Assembly: GCF_900100495.1 (NCBI RefSeq)
Contig: NZ_FNCT01000006.1
Location: 1-64,000 of the forward strand
DNA length: 64,000 nucleotides
Source of the DNA: Pseudomonas benzenivorans
GTDB lineage: Bacteria; Pseudomonadota; Gammaproteobacteria; Pseudomonadales; Pseudomonadaceae
Reading direction: 5' to 3'
Notes under the pieces: model-generated
What the model saw: the letters and a program-made list of their open reading frames with translations, nothing else
Told to the model about the DNA's origin: nothing
The model's database searches: none
Translations under genes and position numbers: made by a program
Shown: in pieces, positions 35,210 to 44,166 of the stretch
Layout: each line of letters starts with the position of its first letter
Position numbering within the stretch: position 1 is the first letter of the stretch

Positions 35210-36142
35210 CTACTGCGCCGCCGCATCCGCACCCGGCGCCTGCTGGCGCTGGATTTCCTGGCGTTTCATGTCGAGGTATTCGTCGCGCTCGAGTTCGTGC
35301 AGTTGCAGCGGATAGCGTTCGACGCCGGCGTACCAGTCGTTCAGGCGCTTTTCCAGCTGCTCCGGCGCCGGCGCCGACAGCGCGCCGAGGTAGGCCTCGA
35401 CCGCCAGGTAGTAGCGCATCGTGTTGCGCTCGACCACGCCACGCAAGCCGCCCAAGTAGACGGGCTGACCGTCGGCCGTGCGGCCGACGATGCTGAAGCC
35501 CAGCTTGTCGCGTCCGATCGTCGCCAGGTAGCCCTGCATGGCCAGACTGGCCGCCATGCCGTAGGCGTACGAGTACGACAAGTGGAGGAAGCTGCGCCGG
35601 GCATCGAGCGCCACGACTTCGAGCGCGATGCGGTAGTGGCGGGAGTCCAGCGGACCATCCTCGGCGTCCAGCAGCACCTGCAGGTAGTCGGGCCCGGCCA
35701 CCAGCACCCGGTAGCGGAACTCGACCAGGTAGGTGTCGGCCAGCGGCTGATTGAACTTGCGCCCGATGTTCAGGCTCAGCCTGTCGCGGGCCGGCTGGCC
35801 AGCGGCGCGGCAACTCTTCACGTTCAGGTGCAGGATCAGAATGTCGCACCACTGGTCCAGGTCCTGCAGCGCCGGGCCGACCACGGCATAGGGTTGTTCG
35901 ACCAGCGCGTAGATGTCGCCTCTCAGCTCGTCCGCGGTCTGGCTCGACTCGAGGTAGAGCGGGTGTTGGAACGGGTTGCTGGCCAACTGCTCATGCAAGG
36001 CCGCATAGCGCGCCAGCAGTGATACCGCATCCTGCGCCTGCGCCTGCGCCGCTGGCATGCCGGCCACTGCGCAGACCAGCAGGGCCGCCCACAGCAGCCT
36101 GCTGCCTCTGACAAAACCCGCCGCGGCGAACTTCATCTGCAT
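35210..36142 (-). CDS. Exported hypothetical protein, 310 aa
   Basis: The N-terminus has a clear signal peptide (LLWAALLVCAVAGMPAAQAQA). The mature part is a mixed alpha-beta domain with the blocks DQWCDILILHLNVKSC (two Cys) and DRLSLNIGRKFNQPLADTYLVEFRY and a Gln-rich, Ala-rich tail. No family is recognised. An in-frame ATG two codons later is an equal start choice. It begins the envelope-rich accessory region, on the same strand as the BON and glycine-zipper genes upstream of it. Confidence 0.65.
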   Translation of the reverse strand: MQMKFAAAGFVRGSRLLWAALLVCAVAGMPAAQAQAQDAVSLLARYAALHEQLASNPFQHPLYLESSQTADELRGDIYALVEQPYAVVGPALQDLDQWCDILILHLNVKSCRAAGQPARDRLSLNIGRKFNQPLADTYLVEFRYRVLVAGPDYLQVLLDAEDGPLDSRHYRIALEVVALDARRSFLHLSYSYAYGMAASLAMQGYLATIGRDKLGFSIVGRTADGQPVYLGGLRGVVERNTMRYYLAVEAYLGALSAPAPEQLEKRLNDWYAGVERYPLQLHELERDEYLDMKRQEIQRQQAPGADAAAQ

Positions 36143-36209
36143 CTCGCTCTCTGAGCGCCCGTGCGGCGCGCTGTCTGACTCGAACCTTGCCGGCGGCGTA
36201 ACGCGCGGC

Positions 36210-36532
36210 CTACCCGGTCGTGTGGATCAGGTCGTTCGTCAGCTGCTGGACGCCGTTGACGCTGGCTGCGACCTCCGGTGCCTGGTCGCTCTGCCACTGC
36301 GAATCGACGAAGCCACCCAGCTGCACGCTACCGTTGAAGGTCTCGACTTTGATGTCCATGGATTTGACGTCTTCCTCCGCCAGCAGGGTTGGCTTCTACC
36401 TTGCTCGAAATGGTCGCGTCGGAGATGACTTCGCTAGCGCTGCGCTCATGCCCTCGGCCCGAGGTGCACGCGCCGACGAGGATGCTGCCGCTGGCGAGCA
36501 GCGCCGCGACTAAAAGTCGCTCTCAGGTCCAT
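36210..36532 (-). pseudogene. Frameshifted BON-domain (OsmY-like) lipoprotein gene
   Basis: Three frames must be joined to read the product: MDLRAT, then LVAALLASGSILVGACTS (a lipoprotein signal with lipobox VGAC) continuing to SEVISDATISSKVEA, then LLAEEDVKSMDIKVETFNG and VQLGGFVDSQWQ to the stop at 36210. Shifts fall near 36515 and 36400. The last part is the BON signature (I-x-V-x-T-F-x-G-x-V-x-L-x-G-F-V). The intact protein would sit in the periplasm or outer membrane and bind phospholipid. Confidence 0.75.
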
Positions 36533-36698
36533 GTCGATGTCCTCGTTCTGGGGCTGCGGGTTCGCCTGCCGCTAGCTTGAACGTCGCACGACATGGGGGT
36601 CGGTGCGGCTCCGCACCTTGCCCTCGGCGATCGGGGGCAGCCATGCGCTACGGCTTCGGGCGCCGAACCTGATTCGCCGAACCAGCAGCCCAGACCTG

Positions 36699-37190
36699 CT
36701 AGTAACGCTGGATGACACCATTCTCGACCCGCACACGGTCGCCGACTCTCAGGTCGCCGGTGCTTGTCAGCCTCAGCTTCTGGTAGGAGCCGTTCTGCAT
36801 ACGAATGGTCACGAGGTAGGCATCCGCTGCCTGGTTGCGCTTCTCCAACTGGTGGCCGATATAGGCGCCGCCCGCAGTGCCGGCGATCGCCGCCGCCGTG
36901 CTGCCCCTTCCGGAACCCACCTGGCTGCCCGCCACACCGCCGATCACCGCACCGGCCAGGGTGCCCAGGCCATAACCGGTCCCGCCGACGCCCTGGTAGG
37001 CCTGTGGCACGCTCTCAATCGATTCCACCACGCCATCGCCATCGTAGGCGGCCCTTGGTTCGGCGCTCCCCTGGTAGGGGTAATCCGAGTAGGAGCCAGT
37101 GGTGCCGGGCGGGCTCGCGGACGTGCATGCGCCGAGCGCAAGGACAGCGGCCAAACCCAGCATCGGTCCGATTCTATTCATCGTCGTCAT
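36699..37190 (-). CDS. Glycine-zipper outer membrane lipoprotein (SlyB-like)
   Basis: 163 residues. The lipoprotein signal ends in LALGACTS, a low-complexity linker follows, then a glycine zipper (LAGAVIGGVAGSQVGSGRG, about 76-94) and a C-terminal beta domain (VTIRMQNGSYQKL, DRVRVENGVIQRY). This is the SlyB/Pcp-like layout. Such proteins protect the outer membrane under stress. The ATG at 37190 has GAGG 9 nt upstream; 37181 is the alternative. A truncated copy of its 5-prime part lies at 56588-56702. Confidence 0.85.
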   Translation of the reverse strand: MTTMNRIGPMLGLAAVLALGACTSASPPGTTGSYSDYPYQGSAEPRAAYDGDGVVESIESVPQAYQGVGGTGYGLGTLAGAVIGGVAGSQVGSGRGSTAAAIAGTAGGAYIGHQLEKRNQAADAYLVTIRMQNGSYQKLRLTSTGDLRVGDRVRVENGVIQRY

Positions 37191-37316
37191 AACACGTTGC
37201 CTCATGTGGTGCCTGTTGCCGGGAGCCTTGTCCATACGACCTCGCCTGGAGTGAAAAAATCCGGCGCCGCGGCGGCGCGACTCCTGGACCCAGGCTGCCG
37301 GTAATGGCACGCAGGA

Positions 37317-38774
37317 CTACAGCCAGTACGCCCCGATCCGCGCCGCCTGCTCTTTCAAGCGCAACAGCAACGAGCGGCGCCGCCATTGCTCCAGGGCAAT
37401 CGCATCGGACTCGGCCAGGTCCGCGGCAAACATGGCCTTCATCTGCGCGGCGAAGTCGCGGCCCAGAATCACCGCATTGATTTCGTCGTTATGCAGGAAG
37501 CTGCGCCAGTCCAGGTTGGTCGAGCCGATGGTGGACCAGACGCCGTCGATACAGGCGGTCTTGGCATGCATCACCGCGCCGCGCCGCTCGTAGATCTTGA
37601 CCCCGCCACGCAGCAGCTCGGTGTAATGCGAACGGCCGAGATGGAAGATCGCCCAGGAGTCGGTATGGCTCGGCAGCACCAGCTTGACCTCGACGCCACG
37701 CTGCGCCGCGTCGGTGAGCGCCTTGAGCAGCTGCGGATCAGGCGCGAAATAGGCAATGGTGAGATGCACTTCCCGCTCCGCATGGCTGATTGCCGAGATC
37801 AGGGTCAGGTAGATCAGGTTTTGCGGATCGTCCGGCGTGCTGCCGATGACGCGCACGATCTCGTCACCCTGCGCCTTCAGCTCGGGGAAGTAGTTGTGCG
37901 CCGCCAGTGGTTCGCCCTTCTGCCGAGCCCAGGTCGCCAGGAAAAGCTTCTGGAATTCGGCGACCACCGGCCCTTCGATGCGGATATGCGTGTCGCGCCA
38001 GCCGGCGCCCGGGTCACGTTCTCCCTCGGCATCCCTGCCCGGTGGTGAGCTCGAGTAGCTGTCGCTGATATTGACCCCGCCGGTGAAGGCGATGCGGCCA
38101 TCGATCACCAGTTGCTTGCGGTGATCGCGGTGGTTGAGCCGCCAGGCCTTCTGGCTGCCGGCCAGCGGGTTCAGCGGATTGAATTCGAGCACGCGGATGC
38201 CGCCGTCTCGCAGCCGGTCAAAGAAGGCTTTGGGCGTCCGGATGGCGCCGACGCCGTCGTGGATCAGGTTGACTTGAACACCGGCGGCCTGGCGTGCCAG
38301 CAGCAGATCGGCGAACTGCTGGCCGACCTCGTCGTCATCGAAGATGTAGGTTTCCAGATTGATGTGGTCCTTGGCCTGGCGGATGGCCGCGAACATCGCC
38401 TGGTAGGTTGCCGGGCCGTTCTGCAGCAGCGTCAGTTTGTTGCCCAGCACCAGCGGGCTGTCGGCGTTGGCCGCCTGCTCGTAGGCCAGGTGTTTCTGCA
38501 GCACGTCGGAGGCGGCGCCCTGAGCCTCGAGCTGGTCGAGAATGGCTGCGCTGGTTGCCGCCGGGACCGGGCCCTGGGCGCCCTCGAACTCCACCTGCGG
38601 CACCGGCGCCACGGCCATCTCGCCCTCGGCGTCGGGGAGCGTCGCGCAGCCGTGCATGCTCATCAGGGCGGCCGTGACCAGGGCGACGCGGCAGCGTCCG
38701 AATCCAGCCGCATACGCAAAGAACCCGCTCAGCCGGCGCCGTGCGGGTTCCGAAATAGCCTGCCGCTCGTTCAT
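37317..38774 (-). CDS. Phospholipase-D-type cardiolipin synthase
   Basis: 485 residues with two PLD domains. HKD motif 1 is HRKQLVIDG (about 215-223), with GGVNISDSY following; motif 2 is MHAKTACIDG, followed by STIGSTNLDWRS. The N-terminus has a hydrophobic signal ending MSMHGCATLP, so it may be a lipoprotein or membrane-anchored, as in ClsC-like enzymes. It joins phosphatidyl groups to make cardiolipin. GAGG lies before the adjacent ATG pair (38774/38777). It is on the same strand as the glycine-zipper gene, 126 bp upstream of it. Confidence 0.88.
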   Translation of the reverse strand: MNERQAISEPARRRLSGFFAYAAGFGRCRVALVTAALMSMHGCATLPDAEGEMAVAPVPQVEFEGAQGPVPAATSAAILDQLEAQGAASDVLQKHLAYEQAANADSPLVLGNKLTLLQNGPATYQAMFAAIRQAKDHINLETYIFDDDEVGQQFADLLLARQAAGVQVNLIHDGVGAIRTPKAFFDRLRDGGIRVLEFNPLNPLAGSQKAWRLNHRDHRKQLVIDGRIAFTGGVNISDSYSSSPPGRDAEGERDPGAGWRDTHIRIEGPVVAEFQKLFLATWARQKGEPLAAHNYFPELKAQGDEIVRVIGSTPDDPQNLIYLTLISAISHAEREVHLTIAYFAPDPQLLKALTDAAQRGVEVKLVLPSHTDSWAIFHLGRSHYTELLRGGVKIYERRGAVMHAKTACIDGVWSTIGSTNLDWRSFLHNDEINAVILGRDFAAQMKAMFAADLAESDAIALEQWRRRSLLLRLKEQAARIGAYWL

Positions 38775-38931
38775 CATTGGCCTCGCCCACGGTTCACCTC
38801 GACCCGGTGACCATGTTTCTTGCAGACCTTCACAGTTTAAAGCATCACTCCGCACCACAAGACATTCGCTGCGCTGACGCAGCTGCATGGAACGATTGGT
38901 GCTCGGCCCCCACCCGCCTGGCCGCCCGCCC

Positions 38932-39190
38932 CCTAGCTAGCGGCTTCTGCCGCAGCGGCTCGAGCAATGGCGCCGGGCCGTTGTGATCGATTTCCTGCAT
39001 CAGGGCCAGCTGACGGCCGATCTCCCCGCCCTGGCCCGACGCGACATGGGCCATCTGGGATTCGTCGTGCTCCTCCAGCATGGGCGTGGTGCCGAGCACG
39101 AACTCATGCAGCATCTGGCCGTCGTTGCGGTGGGCGAAGCGGATGGCCTCGCCGAGCCTTACCTGCAGCTTGTCCGGGAGGAATCGCGGC
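38932..39190 (-). pseudogene. Chimeric gene fossil: cupredoxin fragment joined to DUF3820 C-terminus
   Basis: Read on the minus strand, the first part (39190-39026) matches the cupredoxin at 60569-61078 (KLQVRLGEAIRFAHRNDGQM, LHEFVLGTTPMLEEH) but skips about 13 codons. It then switches at GATCTCCCCG to the C-terminus of the DUF3820 gene at 57825-58046 (LALMQEIDHNGPAPLLEPLR). The frame is open across the joint, but the signal peptide and the Cys, His and Met copper ligands are missing. It is therefore a non-functional recombination product, with both parents 19-21 kb away in this window. Confidence 0.8.
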
Positions 39191-39460
39191 GAGCCCGCGG
39201 CCTGAACCGCTGGCGTGACCGTCCTGGCTGGCCTCCAGCGGCTCGTCCTCGGGCGAGGCAGGCGTGGGGAATTGATCTGGATCAGAAGAACTCGCTTTCG
39301 CAACGGAAATCGCGCGGCGCCCTCATTGCAGGTCGTCGTGGTTGTACTAACGTACAGACAGATGTGGCTGTGGATCGGGCTGTCCTCACGGTCGTTTGTT
39401 TGTTGTCGGGCCGGCAGCAATACCGCGCTGCTGCAGACGGACGTTGACGAGGCAGGCACC

Positions 39461-41761
39461 ATGATTGGACGAACCAACATTCAATTGAGGAAACGGGTTC
39501 TGCTGGTCGACGACGACCTCGCTCAGCCGACGGGTGCGCGTGGCCGGGTCCTCAACGAGCTGGTGGAGGAATTTCACGAGCGCAATACCGAGGTGATCAA
39601 GGCGGCGTCATTCGAGGATGGCATGGCTTCGGTAGTCGCCGATGCCGCTCTGCACTGCATCTGCGTCGACTGGACCCTGGGCAGCAACGATGCCGCTAGC
39701 CATGTCCTGGCCCTGGAACTGCTGCGCGCCATCCGCCAGCGCCACGAGCAGGTGCCGGTGTTCCTGATGGCCGATCGCGATGCCAAGCGCAGCATCACCG
39801 TCGAGGCCATGGAACTGGCCGATGAATTCATCTGGATGCTCGAGGACACCGCCCCCTTTGTCGCCGGGCGCGTCATTGCCGCGATCGAGCGCTACCTCGA
39901 GCACTTGCTGCCGCCGTTCACCGATGCGCTGATCCGCTACACCCTGAAGGATGAGCACTCCTGGGCGGCACCGGGGCACCAGGGCGGCATCGCCTTCACC
40001 AAGTCGCCGATCGGCCGGGTGTTCTTCGATTTCTTCGGCGAGAACCTGTTTCGCGCCGACAGCGGCATCGAGCGCGGCAACCTCGGCTCGGTGCTCGACC
40101 ATAGCGGCCCGGTCGGCGAATCCGAGGCCTATGCCGCGCGGATCTTCGGCGCCCATGTCAGCTACGCGGTGCTCAACGGCACGTCAGGCTCCAACCGCGC
40201 GATCTTCATGGCCTGCGTCGGCGAAAACCAGTTCGCCCTGTGCGACCGCAACTGCCACAAGTCGATCGAGCAGGGTCTGGTGCTCAGTGGCGGACTGCCG
40301 GTGTACATGACGCCAACCCGCAACCGTTTCGGCATCATCGGCCCTATCCTGCCCGAGCAGTTCGACCAGCAACGCATCGCCGCGGCCATCGCCAGCCATC
40401 CGCTACGGGCCCAGGCCAAGGGCGACCAGGCGGTCTACGCGGTGGTGACCAACTGCACCTACGACGGCATGTGCCTGGACGCCGAGCGCGCCGAAGGCCT
40501 GCTGGCGCAGAGCAGCGACCGCATCCACTTCGACGAGGCCTGGTACGGCTACGCGCGCTTCAATCCGCTGTATCGCGGACGTCTGGCCATGCGCGGCGAC
40601 CCGGCCGAGCACAAGGCCGATGCGCCGACGGTGTTCGCCACCCATTCCACCCACAAACTGCTGGCGGCGTTGTCGCAATCCTCGTACATCCATATCCGCA
40701 ACGGCCGCAACCCGATCGAGCACAGCCGCTTCAACGAGTCGTTCGTGATCCAGGCCAGCACCTCGCCGCTCTACGCGATGTTCGCCTCCAACGAGATTGG
40801 TGCGGCGATGATGGATGGCAACGGCGGCTACAGCCTGACTCAGGACGCCATCCGCGAGGCGGTGGATTTTCGTCAGGCGCTGGCGCGTGTGCACCGCGAA
40901 TTCGCCAGTCGCGGCGACTGGTTCTTCCAGCCATGGAATGCCCCGCAGGTGCGCGACCGCAGTGGCAAACTGGTCGATTTCGCCGATGCCGAAGCCGAGC
41001 AACTGGGGTCCGACCCGGCCTGCTGGGAGCTCGAACCGGGCGCCGAATGGCATGGCTTCGCCGGCCTGGAAAAAGGCTGGTGCCTGCTCGATCCGATCAA
41101 GGTCGGCATCATGGTGCCCGGCATGGGCGGCGATGGCCAACTGGAGGCCGAGGGCATTCCCGCGCCCGTGCTCGGCGCCTTCCTCTACCGCAACAACATA
41201 GTGCCCTCGCGCATCACCGACTTCATGGTGCTGTGCCTGTTCAGCATCGGCGTGACCAAGGGCAAGTGGGCCACGCTGATCAACGTGCTGCTGGCCTTCA
41301 AGCGCCACTACGACAACAACGTGGCGCTGGAGCGGCTGCTCCCCGACCTGGTGGCGCAGCACCCCGAACGCTACCGCGGCATGGGCCTGCGCGACCTCAG
41401 TCGGGAGATGTTCGAGCACATGCGCAACAGCCGCATGGATGCCCTGCAGGCCCAGGCCTTTGGCCAGTTGCCGCAGATCGAGATGACTCCGCGCGGCGCC
41501 TTCCAGGCCCTGCAGGCCGGCGCTGCCGAACTGCTGCCGCTCAAGCAGGCGGCCAAGCGGGTCACCGGGGTCGGCGTGATGCCCTATCCGCCGGGCATTC
41601 CGATCGTCATGCCGGGCGAGAACCTGGGCGCGCTGGATGGCCCCTGGCTCAGCTACATCCTGGCGCTACAGGACTGGGGCAACCGCTTCCCCGGCTTTGA
41701 AAAGGAAGTGTCGGGCGCCGAGCACAAGGATGGCGGCTATCACTTCTGGTGCCTCAAGTAA
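39461..41761 (+). CDS. Orn/Lys/Arg decarboxylase, first of a tandem pair
   Basis: 766 residues of the biodegradative (AdiA/CadA/SpeF-like) fold-type I PLP family. Residues 10-135 are the CheY-like wing domain, here with an acidic DDD pocket (VLLVDDDL) and a second Asp (CICVDWTL). The PLP core follows, with Lys399 in HSTHKLLAALSQS and Asp in RIHFDEAWYGYA. The C-terminal domain ends with the PPGIPIVMPGE block. It removes CO2 from a basic amino acid, consuming a proton. The ATG at 39461 has GAGG 8 nt upstream. It is the first gene of a four-gene unit with a paralogue, a PotE-like antiporter and a binding protein. The substrate cannot be fixed from sequence alone. Confidence 0.9.
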   Translation: MIGRTNIQLRKRVLLVDDDLAQPTGARGRVLNELVEEFHERNTEVIKAASFEDGMASVVADAALHCICVDWTLGSNDAASHVLALELLRAIRQRHEQVPVFLMADRDAKRSITVEAMELADEFIWMLEDTAPFVAGRVIAAIERYLEHLLPPFTDALIRYTLKDEHSWAAPGHQGGIAFTKSPIGRVFFDFFGENLFRADSGIERGNLGSVLDHSGPVGESEAYAARIFGAHVSYAVLNGTSGSNRAIFMACVGENQFALCDRNCHKSIEQGLVLSGGLPVYMTPTRNRFGIIGPILPEQFDQQRIAAAIASHPLRAQAKGDQAVYAVVTNCTYDGMCLDAERAEGLLAQSSDRIHFDEAWYGYARFNPLYRGRLAMRGDPAEHKADAPTVFATHSTHKLLAALSQSSYIHIRNGRNPIEHSRFNESFVIQASTSPLYAMFASNEIGAAMMDGNGGYSLTQDAIREAVDFRQALARVHREFASRGDWFFQPWNAPQVRDRSGKLVDFADAEAEQLGSDPACWELEPGAEWHGFAGLEKGWCLLDPIKVGIMVPGMGGDGQLEAEGIPAPVLGAFLYRNNIVPSRITDFMVLCLFSIGVTKGKWATLINVLLAFKRHYDNNVALERLLPDLVAQHPERYRGMGLRDLSREMFEHMRNSRMDALQAQAFGQLPQIEMTPRGAFQALQAGAAELLPLKQAAKRVTGVGVMPYPPGIPIVMPGENLGALDGPWLSYILALQDWGNRFPGFEKEVSGAEHKDGGYHFWCLK

Positions 41762-41799
41762 GGCGCCTGCAGCCACCTTAATTTTTACAGGAGTTTCCC

Positions 41800-44100
41800 A
41801 TGCCTTATTCGCCAACCGCGCTGCCCCTGTCCCTGGCGCAGCGCTTTCCGGTGCTCATCGTTCTCGACATCCGCGGTTCCGAAGACAGCATCGTCACCCA
41901 CAGAGCCCAGGAGATCGGCCGGGCGCTGCAGGCCCACGAGATCGAAGTGGAGATGGTCGGCTCGCTGGAGGACGCGGAGATCGCCTTCCGCGCCGACCCC
42001 GCCTATTCCTGCGTGATCCTCGGCTGGGGCCTGTGCGAACACGACCTGGACAAGGCGCTGCAGGTCATCCGCCTGATCCGTCGGCGCACCGCCCAGCTAC
42101 CCATCATCCTGGGCATGAGCCAGGCGCACCAGAGCCGGGTGCCCTTGGCCTTCCTCGAGAACATCGATGGCTTCATCTGGCAGCCTGAAGACAGCCCCGA
42201 GTTCATCGCCGGGCGCATCCAGGCGGCTGCCCGCCGCTACCTCGATACCATCCTGCCGCCATTCTTCGGGGCCCTGGTCAACTTCGCCGACACCTGCGAG
42301 TACTCCTGGCACACCCCCGGTCACACCGGCGGCACCGCCTTCATGAAGACTGCGGTGGGGCGCAGTTTCCTCGACTTCTACGGCGAGCAGATGCTGCGCT
42401 CCGACCTCAGCGTGTCGGTCGGCCAGCTGGGTTCGCTGAACGACCACTCCGGCCCGGTGGCCGAGGCAGAGAAGTACGCTGCCCGTGTGTTCGGCGCCGA
42501 CTACTCGTTCTTCTCGGTCGGCGGCAGCTCGGCCAGCAACCAGATGGTCCTGCACTCGGCGGTGACCGACGGCGATGCCGTGCTGGTCGACCGCAACTGC
42601 CACAAGTCGTTGAACTATGCGCTGAACCAGTCCGGGGCGGTGCCGCTGTACCTGCGCCCGCGGCGCAATGCGCGTGGCCTGATCGGCCCGGTGCCGCAGA
42701 GCGAACTGACCCCCGAGGCAGTGGCGCAGAAGCTCGCCGACAGCCCGCTGGCACGCGACAAGCAGGCCCGTCCGGTACTGGCGGTACTGACCAACTCGAC
42801 CTACGACGGCCTCTGCTACAACGTGCAGACCACCACCCGCGAGCTGAGCCGGTCGGTCGATCGCATCCACTACGACGAGGCCTGGTACGCCTATGCGCGG
42901 TTCAACCCGCTGTACGAAGGGCGCTACGGCATGCACCGCGGCGAGCGGCATGCCGACGATGCCACGGTGACCGTGACCCACTCCACCCACAAGCTGCTCG
43001 CGGCGCTGTCGCAGGCCTCGATGATCCATATCCGCTCGGGCAAGGTGCCGGTCAAGCCGGCGCTGTTCAACGAAGCCTTCATGATGCACACCTCCACCTC
43101 GCCGCAGTACAGCATCATCGCCTCCACCGATGTGTCGACCAAGATGATGGATGACGCCGGCGAGTACCTCACCGACGAGTCGATCGGCGAAGCCATCGCC
43201 TTTCGTCAGGCCATGGTGCGCATGAGCAACGAGATCCACATACGCGATCCGAAAGACTGGTGGTTCGGTGTCTGGCAGCCGGACGAGGTCGATGGCGTGC
43301 CGTTCGCCGACCTCGAGCCGCAGCGCCTCCACCATGGCGATGCCTGGGTGCTCAAACCCAACGCCCGCTGGCATGGCTTCGGCGACCTGGGCCCCGACTA
43401 CTGCATGCTCGACCCGATCAAGGTCACGGTGCTGACCCCGGGGCAGACCCTGGAGGGCGAGATGCAGAGCAGCGGCATCCCGGCGCCGCTGGTGTCCTCC
43501 TTCCTCTCCAGCCGCGGCATCGTGGTGGAAAAGACCGAACCCTACTCGATCCTGCTGCTGTTCAGCCTGGGCGTGACCAAGGGCAAGTGGGGCTCGCTGG
43601 CCGCCGGCCTGATGGAGTTCAAGCGCCACTACGACGGCAACTCGGCGCTGGAGCAGGTGATGCCCGAGCTGCTGGCCAGCCACGCCGAGCGCTACGCCGG
43701 CATGGGCCTGCGCGACCTGGCCGAGGAGATGCACCAGGACATGCTGGCCTCGAACCTGCTGCAGAACATGGATGCGGCCTTCAGCTTGCTGCCCGACCCG
43801 GTGTCGTCGCCGCGCGAGACCTACGCCCGGCTGGTCAAGGGCGAGATCGAGCAGATTGCCGTGCGCGACATGCTGGACCGCACCGTCGCGGTACAGATCG
43901 TCCCCTACCCGCCGGGAATTCCTCTGATGATGCCGGGGGAAAAAGCCGGTGCCGACAAGCGGGCCATCGTCGACTACCTGCTGGCGATGGAGCTGTTCGA
44001 CAGCCATTTCCCCGGCTTCGGGCATGACAACCATGGGGTCGAGGTCGAGCGCGATGCTAAGGGCCGTCTCACCTACAGGGTCTATGTGGTCAAGCAGTAA
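41800..44100 (+). CDS. Orn/Lys/Arg decarboxylase, second of a tandem pair
   Basis: Also 766 residues and clearly a paralogue of the preceding gene, but diverged. The PLP lysine is Lys398 in HSTHKLLAALSQA, with RIHYDEAWYAYA before it and PPGIPLMMPGEKAG near the end. Its wing domain (VLIVLDIRG, CVILGWGL) lacks the acidic pocket of the first paralogue. AGGAG lies 6-7 nt before the ATG. It starts 38 bp after the first decarboxylase and 66 bp before the antiporter. The next gene, PotE-like, points to ornithine/putrescine. The twin enzymes could form hetero-oligomers or have different substrates (inference). Confidence 0.9.
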   Translation: MPYSPTALPLSLAQRFPVLIVLDIRGSEDSIVTHRAQEIGRALQAHEIEVEMVGSLEDAEIAFRADPAYSCVILGWGLCEHDLDKALQVIRLIRRRTAQLPIILGMSQAHQSRVPLAFLENIDGFIWQPEDSPEFIAGRIQAAARRYLDTILPPFFGALVNFADTCEYSWHTPGHTGGTAFMKTAVGRSFLDFYGEQMLRSDLSVSVGQLGSLNDHSGPVAEAEKYAARVFGADYSFFSVGGSSASNQMVLHSAVTDGDAVLVDRNCHKSLNYALNQSGAVPLYLRPRRNARGLIGPVPQSELTPEAVAQKLADSPLARDKQARPVLAVLTNSTYDGLCYNVQTTTRELSRSVDRIHYDEAWYAYARFNPLYEGRYGMHRGERHADDATVTVTHSTHKLLAALSQASMIHIRSGKVPVKPALFNEAFMMHTSTSPQYSIIASTDVSTKMMDDAGEYLTDESIGEAIAFRQAMVRMSNEIHIRDPKDWWFGVWQPDEVDGVPFADLEPQRLHHGDAWVLKPNARWHGFGDLGPDYCMLDPIKVTVLTPGQTLEGEMQSSGIPAPLVSSFLSSRGIVVEKTEPYSILLLFSLGVTKGKWGSLAAGLMEFKRHYDGNSALEQVMPELLASHAERYAGMGLRDLAEEMHQDMLASNLLQNMDAAFSLLPDPVSSPRETYARLVKGEIEQIAVRDMLDRTVAVQIVPYPPGIPLMMPGEKAGADKRAIVDYLLAMELFDSHFPGFGHDNHGVEVERDAKGRLTYRVYVVKQ

Positions 44101-44166
44101 CACTAGTCACCCTGAGCGCCGTTGCGCGCACGGGGCCACCGCTGCGAGCTGAGCAAGGAGTCTGGT

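Noticed and set aside
39215..39460. Longer start for the first decarboxylase from a GTG or ATG before 39461
   Set aside because: The upstream text overlaps the cupredoxin fossil and lacks family similarity; GAGG precedes the ATG at 39461.
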